NCBI GenBank assembly: GCA_028285025.1 | Contig: JANQQH010000034.1 | Coordinates: 1 to 9,278, forward strand | Source: Hyphomicrobiaceae bacterium | Lineage (GTDB): Bacteria > Pseudomonadota > Alphaproteobacteria > Rhizobiales > HXMU1428-3 | DNA: 9,278 nucleotides | Reading direction: 5' to 3' | Made by a program: the position numbers and the translations under genes | In this document: positions 6,772 to 9,278 of the stretch, piece by piece | Layout: the number at the start of each line of letters is the position of its first letter | Position numbering within the stretch: the stretch's first letter is position 1 | Notes under the pieces: generated by a model | What the model was told of the DNA's origin: nothing | Databases searched by the model: none | What the model saw: the letters and a program-made list of their open reading frames with translations, nothing else

Positions 6772-6777
6772 TAATCT
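6772..6777 (+). promoter_or_regulatory. Possible activator-dependent -10 box for the small exported protein
   Basis: TAATCT matches the -10 consensus in four of six positions and has no usable -35 box (CATACG at the 17-bp distance). If it is the -10, transcription starts near 6784 and the palindrome at 6734-6751 is centred at -41.5. That is the exact position for a class II CRP-type activator, which replaces the -35 contact. A weaker alternative is TACATC at 6781-6786. Confidence 0.35.
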
Positions 6778-6838
6778 CCTTACATCGACAGGGCAACAGC
6801 CCAAACCAAAACACAAAATTTAAACAGGAGATTTTAAA

Positions 6839-7102
6839 ATGAACACGATCAGAAAAACAACTCTTAGCGCTCTAGCCATTGCCACCATCAGCTTAACAGC
6901 CCTAGGTGCAGGCGCCTCAGATGCAAATGCCGGCGGCTGGAAGAAGTTTAAAAAGTTCCATCACTTCCATCACAGAGCTTACCACTACAATTATGACTAT
7001 GGCTACCACTGCAAACCAAAATACCGTAAACTCTGGGTTTGGAGCCCACGTAAAGGGCGCAAAGTTCTACGCTGGGTAAGAGTTGGCAAACGCTGCTACT
7101 AA
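6839..7102 (+). CDS. Small exported, highly basic His/Tyr/Trp-rich protein, unknown function
   Basis: The product has 87 residues and I do not recognise a named family. Residues 1-31 look like a signal peptide: a basic start (MNTIRKT), a hydrophobic core LSALAIATISLTALGAGA, and an A29-N30-A31 cleavage site before GGW. The mature part would be about 56 residues with one acidic residue (D53) against 17 Lys/Arg. It has six His clustered at 41-57 (HHFHHRAYH), 14 aromatic residues, and two cysteines, C58 and C86, that could form a disulfide in the periplasm. The C-terminal half has two short similar strands, KLWVWSP and KVLRWVRVG. A good ribosome binding site CAGGAG (6825-6830) lies 8 bases before the ATG. 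The gene is alone between two terminators and has a CRP-like site upstream. Metal, heme, nucleic-acid or envelope binding are all possible; none is demonstrated by the sequence. Confidence 0.8.
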   Translation: MNTIRKTTLSALAIATISLTALGAGASDANAGGWKKFKKFHHFHHRAYHYNYDYGYHCKPKYRKLWVWSPRKGRKVLRWVRVGKRCY

Positions 7103-7136
7103 AGATCCAAACTGAGTTCCTTCTCTCCTCCTAAAA

Positions 7137-7164
7137 AAAACCGGTCTCTTGCGAGACCGGTTTT
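7137..7164. terminator. Bidirectional intrinsic terminator
   Basis: AAAACCGGTCTC (7137-7148) and GAGACCGGTTTT (7153-7164) form a perfect 12-bp stem with a four-base loop. Eight As precede the GC core on the left and four Ts follow on the right. It lies between the convergent small-protein gene (plus strand) and gcvPB (minus strand). Read on the minus strand the core is followed by eight Ts, so it should stop gcvPB transcription efficiently; on the plus strand the tail is shorter. Confidence 0.88.
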
Positions 7165-7203
7165 CTGTCATGAATGCCCAATTATTTAAAAGCATATAAA
7201 TCC

Positions 7204-8766
7204 CTACTCCCCAGCCCACCGCAAAATAGGCTTCCGTGCCGCACCCGTCTCATCCAAGCGCCGCCGCGGTGTTAACACCGGCGCTTGATGGAACGCTTCG
7301 TCACCTTCAGATTTGGCTTCTTCAACAAGGGCTCTCAGCGTGGTCACAAACTGATCAATGCTCGCCTTAGATTCGCTCTCTGTTGGCTCAATTAACATCG
7401 CGCCCTTGCAAACCAGCGGGAAGTAAATCGTCATCGGGTGGAACCCTTCATCAATTAACCGCTTAGCAATATCAAGCGTGGTCACGCCCGTCCCCTCAAG
7501 CGAGGTCTCATCAAACAACACCTCATGGCAACACGTCTGGTCTCCAAAGGGTTGATTAAGCACATCTTTCAGCTTAACGCGCACATAATTGGCATTTAAA
7601 ACCGCATCACCGCTGGCTTGTGCCAGCCCATCAAGCCCATGGCTAAGAATGTAAGACAATGCCCGCACATACATACCCATCTGCCCTTGAAAGGCCGTCA
7701 GGCGGCCAAAGGGCAGGGCTCCTTTTGCCTGGGCCTCATCCTCATGTTCAACAAGGGTAAGCGTGTCACCCTCTGTGCGCAAAAAGGGCACCGGCGCAAA
7801 TGGGGCTAGGCGCGATGAAAGCACCACGGGGCCAGAACCTGGCCCCCCGCCGCCATGCGGGGTGGAGAAAGTTTTGTGCAGATTAAAATGCATGGCATCA
7901 ACACCGAGATCTCCCGGGCGCACCCGGCCCATAATGGCGTTAAAATTGGCCCCATCACAATAAAAATACCCGCCCGCTTCATGCACAGCATCAGCAATCG
8001 CTTTAATTTCACGTTCAAACAACCCGCAAGTATTTGGGTTTGTCAGCATAATGCCAGCAATCTGGTCCGCGCCATTATCAGCAATGGCGCTTTGAACGGC
8101 TTTAGCGCGCACAGTACCATCTTCATCAGCTGGGATAGAGGCCACTTTAAATCCAAGCAAAGCTGCCGTTGCCGGATTGGTGCCATGGGCACTTTCAGGC
8201 ACCAGCACAATATCGCGTTTGCTTTTAGCTGCCTCAAGCGCAGCTTTAATCGCCATCATGCCGCACAGCTCCCCATGCGCCCCCGCTTTGGGGGAAAGCG
8301 CAATGGCCGCCATACCGGTAAGCTCCATAAGCCAAGCGCTCAGCTCTTCCATCAACCCAAGAGCACCCTGAACCGTTTCTTGTGGTTGCAAAGGATGAAT
8401 GTCTGAGAACCCAGGCAGGCGCGCCATTTTTTCATTCAACCGCGGGTTATGTTTCATCGTACATGACCCAAGCGGATAAAATCCGCTGTCAATGGCGTAG
8501 TTTTTCTGGCTCAAACGCACATAATGGCGCACCGCCTCTGGCTCTGAAAGCCCAGGCAAACCAATATCCTCAGTGCGCGCCAAATCACCCAATTTCGAGT
8601 CCGTCTCAGGCACGTCAGGTAAATCTACCCCGCTTTGGTCAAGCCCGCCATTTTCAAAAATCAACGGTTCTTCCCAGCTCAAGCCCCGATGCCCGCTCAC
8701 GGTTGAGATATCCTGAAGAACTTCTTGTGTGGGTGGTTGGGTCACCCGCCCTTTATTGTTAAGCAT
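7204..8766 (-). CDS. gcvPB: Glycine dehydrogenase (decarboxylating) subunit 2
   Basis: This is the PLP-binding half of the two-subunit P-protein of the glycine cleavage system. It decarboxylates glycine and passes the aminomethyl group to lipoyl GcvH, and acts with GcvT and Lpd to yield 5,10-methylene-THF, NH3 and NADH. The product is 520 residues, at the upper end for the family. Conserved blocks are YPLGSCTMKHNPRLNEK (97-113), ESAHGTNPATAALLGF (191-206), LTNPNTCGLFE (241-251), YCDGANFNAIMG (269-280), and NLHKTFSTPHGGGGPG (295-310), in which K298 should form the internal aldimine with PLP. The ATG at 8766 overlaps the end of gcvPA by 8 bp and is preceded by AAGGGGGC (complement of 8772-8779). 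The N-terminal 20 or so residues are polar and poorly family-like, as is common. The stop codon TAG is followed by a strong terminator. gcvT and gcvH are expected upstream of gcvPA, outside the window. Confidence 0.96.
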   Translation of the reverse strand: MLNNKGRVTQPPTQEVLQDISTVSGHRGLSWEEPLIFENGGLDQSGVDLPDVPETDSKLGDLARTEDIGLPGLSEPEAVRHYVRLSQKNYAIDSGFYPLGSCTMKHNPRLNEKMARLPGFSDIHPLQPQETVQGALGLMEELSAWLMELTGMAAIALSPKAGAHGELCGMMAIKAALEAAKSKRDIVLVPESAHGTNPATAALLGFKVASIPADEDGTVRAKAVQSAIADNGADQIAGIMLTNPNTCGLFEREIKAIADAVHEAGGYFYCDGANFNAIMGRVRPGDLGVDAMHFNLHKTFSTPHGGGGPGSGPVVLSSRLAPFAPVPFLRTEGDTLTLVEHEDEAQAKGALPFGRLTAFQGQMGMYVRALSYILSHGLDGLAQASGDAVLNANYVRVKLKDVLNQPFGDQTCCHEVLFDETSLEGTGVTTLDIAKRLIDEGFHPMTIYFPLVCKGAMLIEPTESESKASIDQFVTTLRALVEEAKSEGDEAFHQAPVLTPRRRLDETGAARKPILRWAGE

Positions 8767-9278
8767 CCAAAGCCCCCTTCAAACCGTTCACAAGCACATC
8801 CATATCCTGATCGCTAACAGTCTCTGTCACCGCAATCATCAACAGATCATCAAATTCTGATTGCCCTGGCCACAGCCGGGCCCCTGGCACACCGGGTAAA
8901 ATATTTTGACTGACAAGCTGGTTGACAATCTTGCCAGCCGAGCCCTTTAGGCGGACCGTAAATTCATTAAAAAACCGCTGAGTTAAAACATCCACACCGT
9001 CAAGCTCATCCAACCTTTGGGCCAACTGAACCGCTTTGGCATGGTTAAGCGCGGCCAATTTGCGCAAACCAGTTTCGCCCAATAAGGTCATGTGAATGGT
9101 AAATGCCAAACAACAAAGCCCAGAGTTGGTACAAATATTACTCGTTGCCTTTTCCCGCCGAATATGTTGTTCACGCGTTGAAAGGGTCAGCACAAAGCCG
9201 CGCTTACCATCCGCATCAACCGTCTCCCCGCAAACCCGGCCCGGCATTTGCCGCACAAATTTTTGTTTGCAGCCAAAC
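8759..9278 (-). CDS. gcvPA: Glycine dehydrogenase (decarboxylating) subunit 1 (C-terminal part, cut by window edge)
   Basis: This is the other half of the heteromeric P-protein, structurally similar to GcvPB but without the PLP lysine. It forms the alpha2beta2 enzyme with it. The frame is open from the right edge to a TAA (complement of 8759-8761), giving about 172 C-terminal residues of a protein usually near 450. The diagnostic stretch RQMPGRVCGETVDADGKRG, followed by TLSTREQHIRREKATSNIC and TNSGL, is clear. The downstream helical and mixed region ends GLKGALDA. A GTG at 9254-9256 is an internal valine codon, since the reading frame continues upstream with family-like residues (FGCKQKF). 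The last codons contain the gcvPB start, so translation of the two subunits is probably coupled. Confidence 0.95.
   Translation of the reverse strand, partial: FGCKQKFVRQMPGRVCGETVDADGKRGFVLTLSTREQHIRREKATSNICTNSGLCCLAFTIHMTLLGETGLRKLAALNHAKAVQLAQRLDELDGVDVLTQRFFNEFTVRLKGSAGKIVNQLVSQNILPGVPGARLWPGQSEFDDLLMIAVTETVSDQDMDVLVNGLKGALDA

Noticed and set aside
7855..8406. Long plus-strand frame of 183 residues inside gcvPB
   Set aside because: It is antisense to a fully conserved enzyme gene, has no recognisable domain, and results from the codon bias of gcvPB.

Overview
The window looks like a chromosomal segment of an alphaproteobacterium with moderate to low GC, probably Hyphomicrobiales or a relative. 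Three things suggest this. The F0 operon order atpI-atpB-atpE-atpF'-atpF, separate from the F1 genes, is typical of the class. So is the aerobic cobaltochelatase pair cobS/cobT beside a small J-domain protein and a divergent bolA. The intergenic palindrome between those last two also resembles repeats I remember from Hyphomicrobiales. I cannot name the species.

Positions 1-3072 lie on the minus strand and read J-domain protein, then cobS, then cobT (cut by the left edge). CobS and CobT are the AAA+ and MIDAS-domain subunits of the CobNST chelatase that inserts cobalt into hydrogenobyrinic acid a,c-diamide; cobN is not in the window. Positions 3073-3355 are a divergent intergenic region holding a palindromic repeat element. 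BolA follows on the plus strand (3356-3616).

Positions 3740-6689 form the complete F0 operon of ATP synthase. It has a near-consensus sigma70 promoter (TTGACA, 17 bp, TATGGT), five genes on the plus strand, two hairpins in the atpE-atpF' gap (one a perfect 15-bp stem), and a strong intrinsic terminator. The about 180 bases between atpF and the terminator are structured and could be a long 3' UTR or a separate small RNA.

Positions 6734-7164 form a small self-contained unit. A perfect 18-bp CRP-like palindrome sits where a class II activator site would, ahead of a short exported, very basic, His/Tyr/Trp-rich protein of unknown function. A terminator that should work in both directions follows.

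Positions 7204-9278, minus strand, carry the two-subunit form of glycine dehydrogenase (gcvPA, cut by the right edge, then gcvPB), overlapping by 8 bp. This is the P-protein of the glycine cleavage system.

Most of the window is housekeeping, and I see no defence, mobile or clearly new multi-gene system. The less explained parts are the small exported protein with its operator, the candidate RNA after atpF, the atpE-atpF' hairpins, the palindromic repeat, and the J-domain protein with a Cys/His cluster next to the cobaltochelatase.
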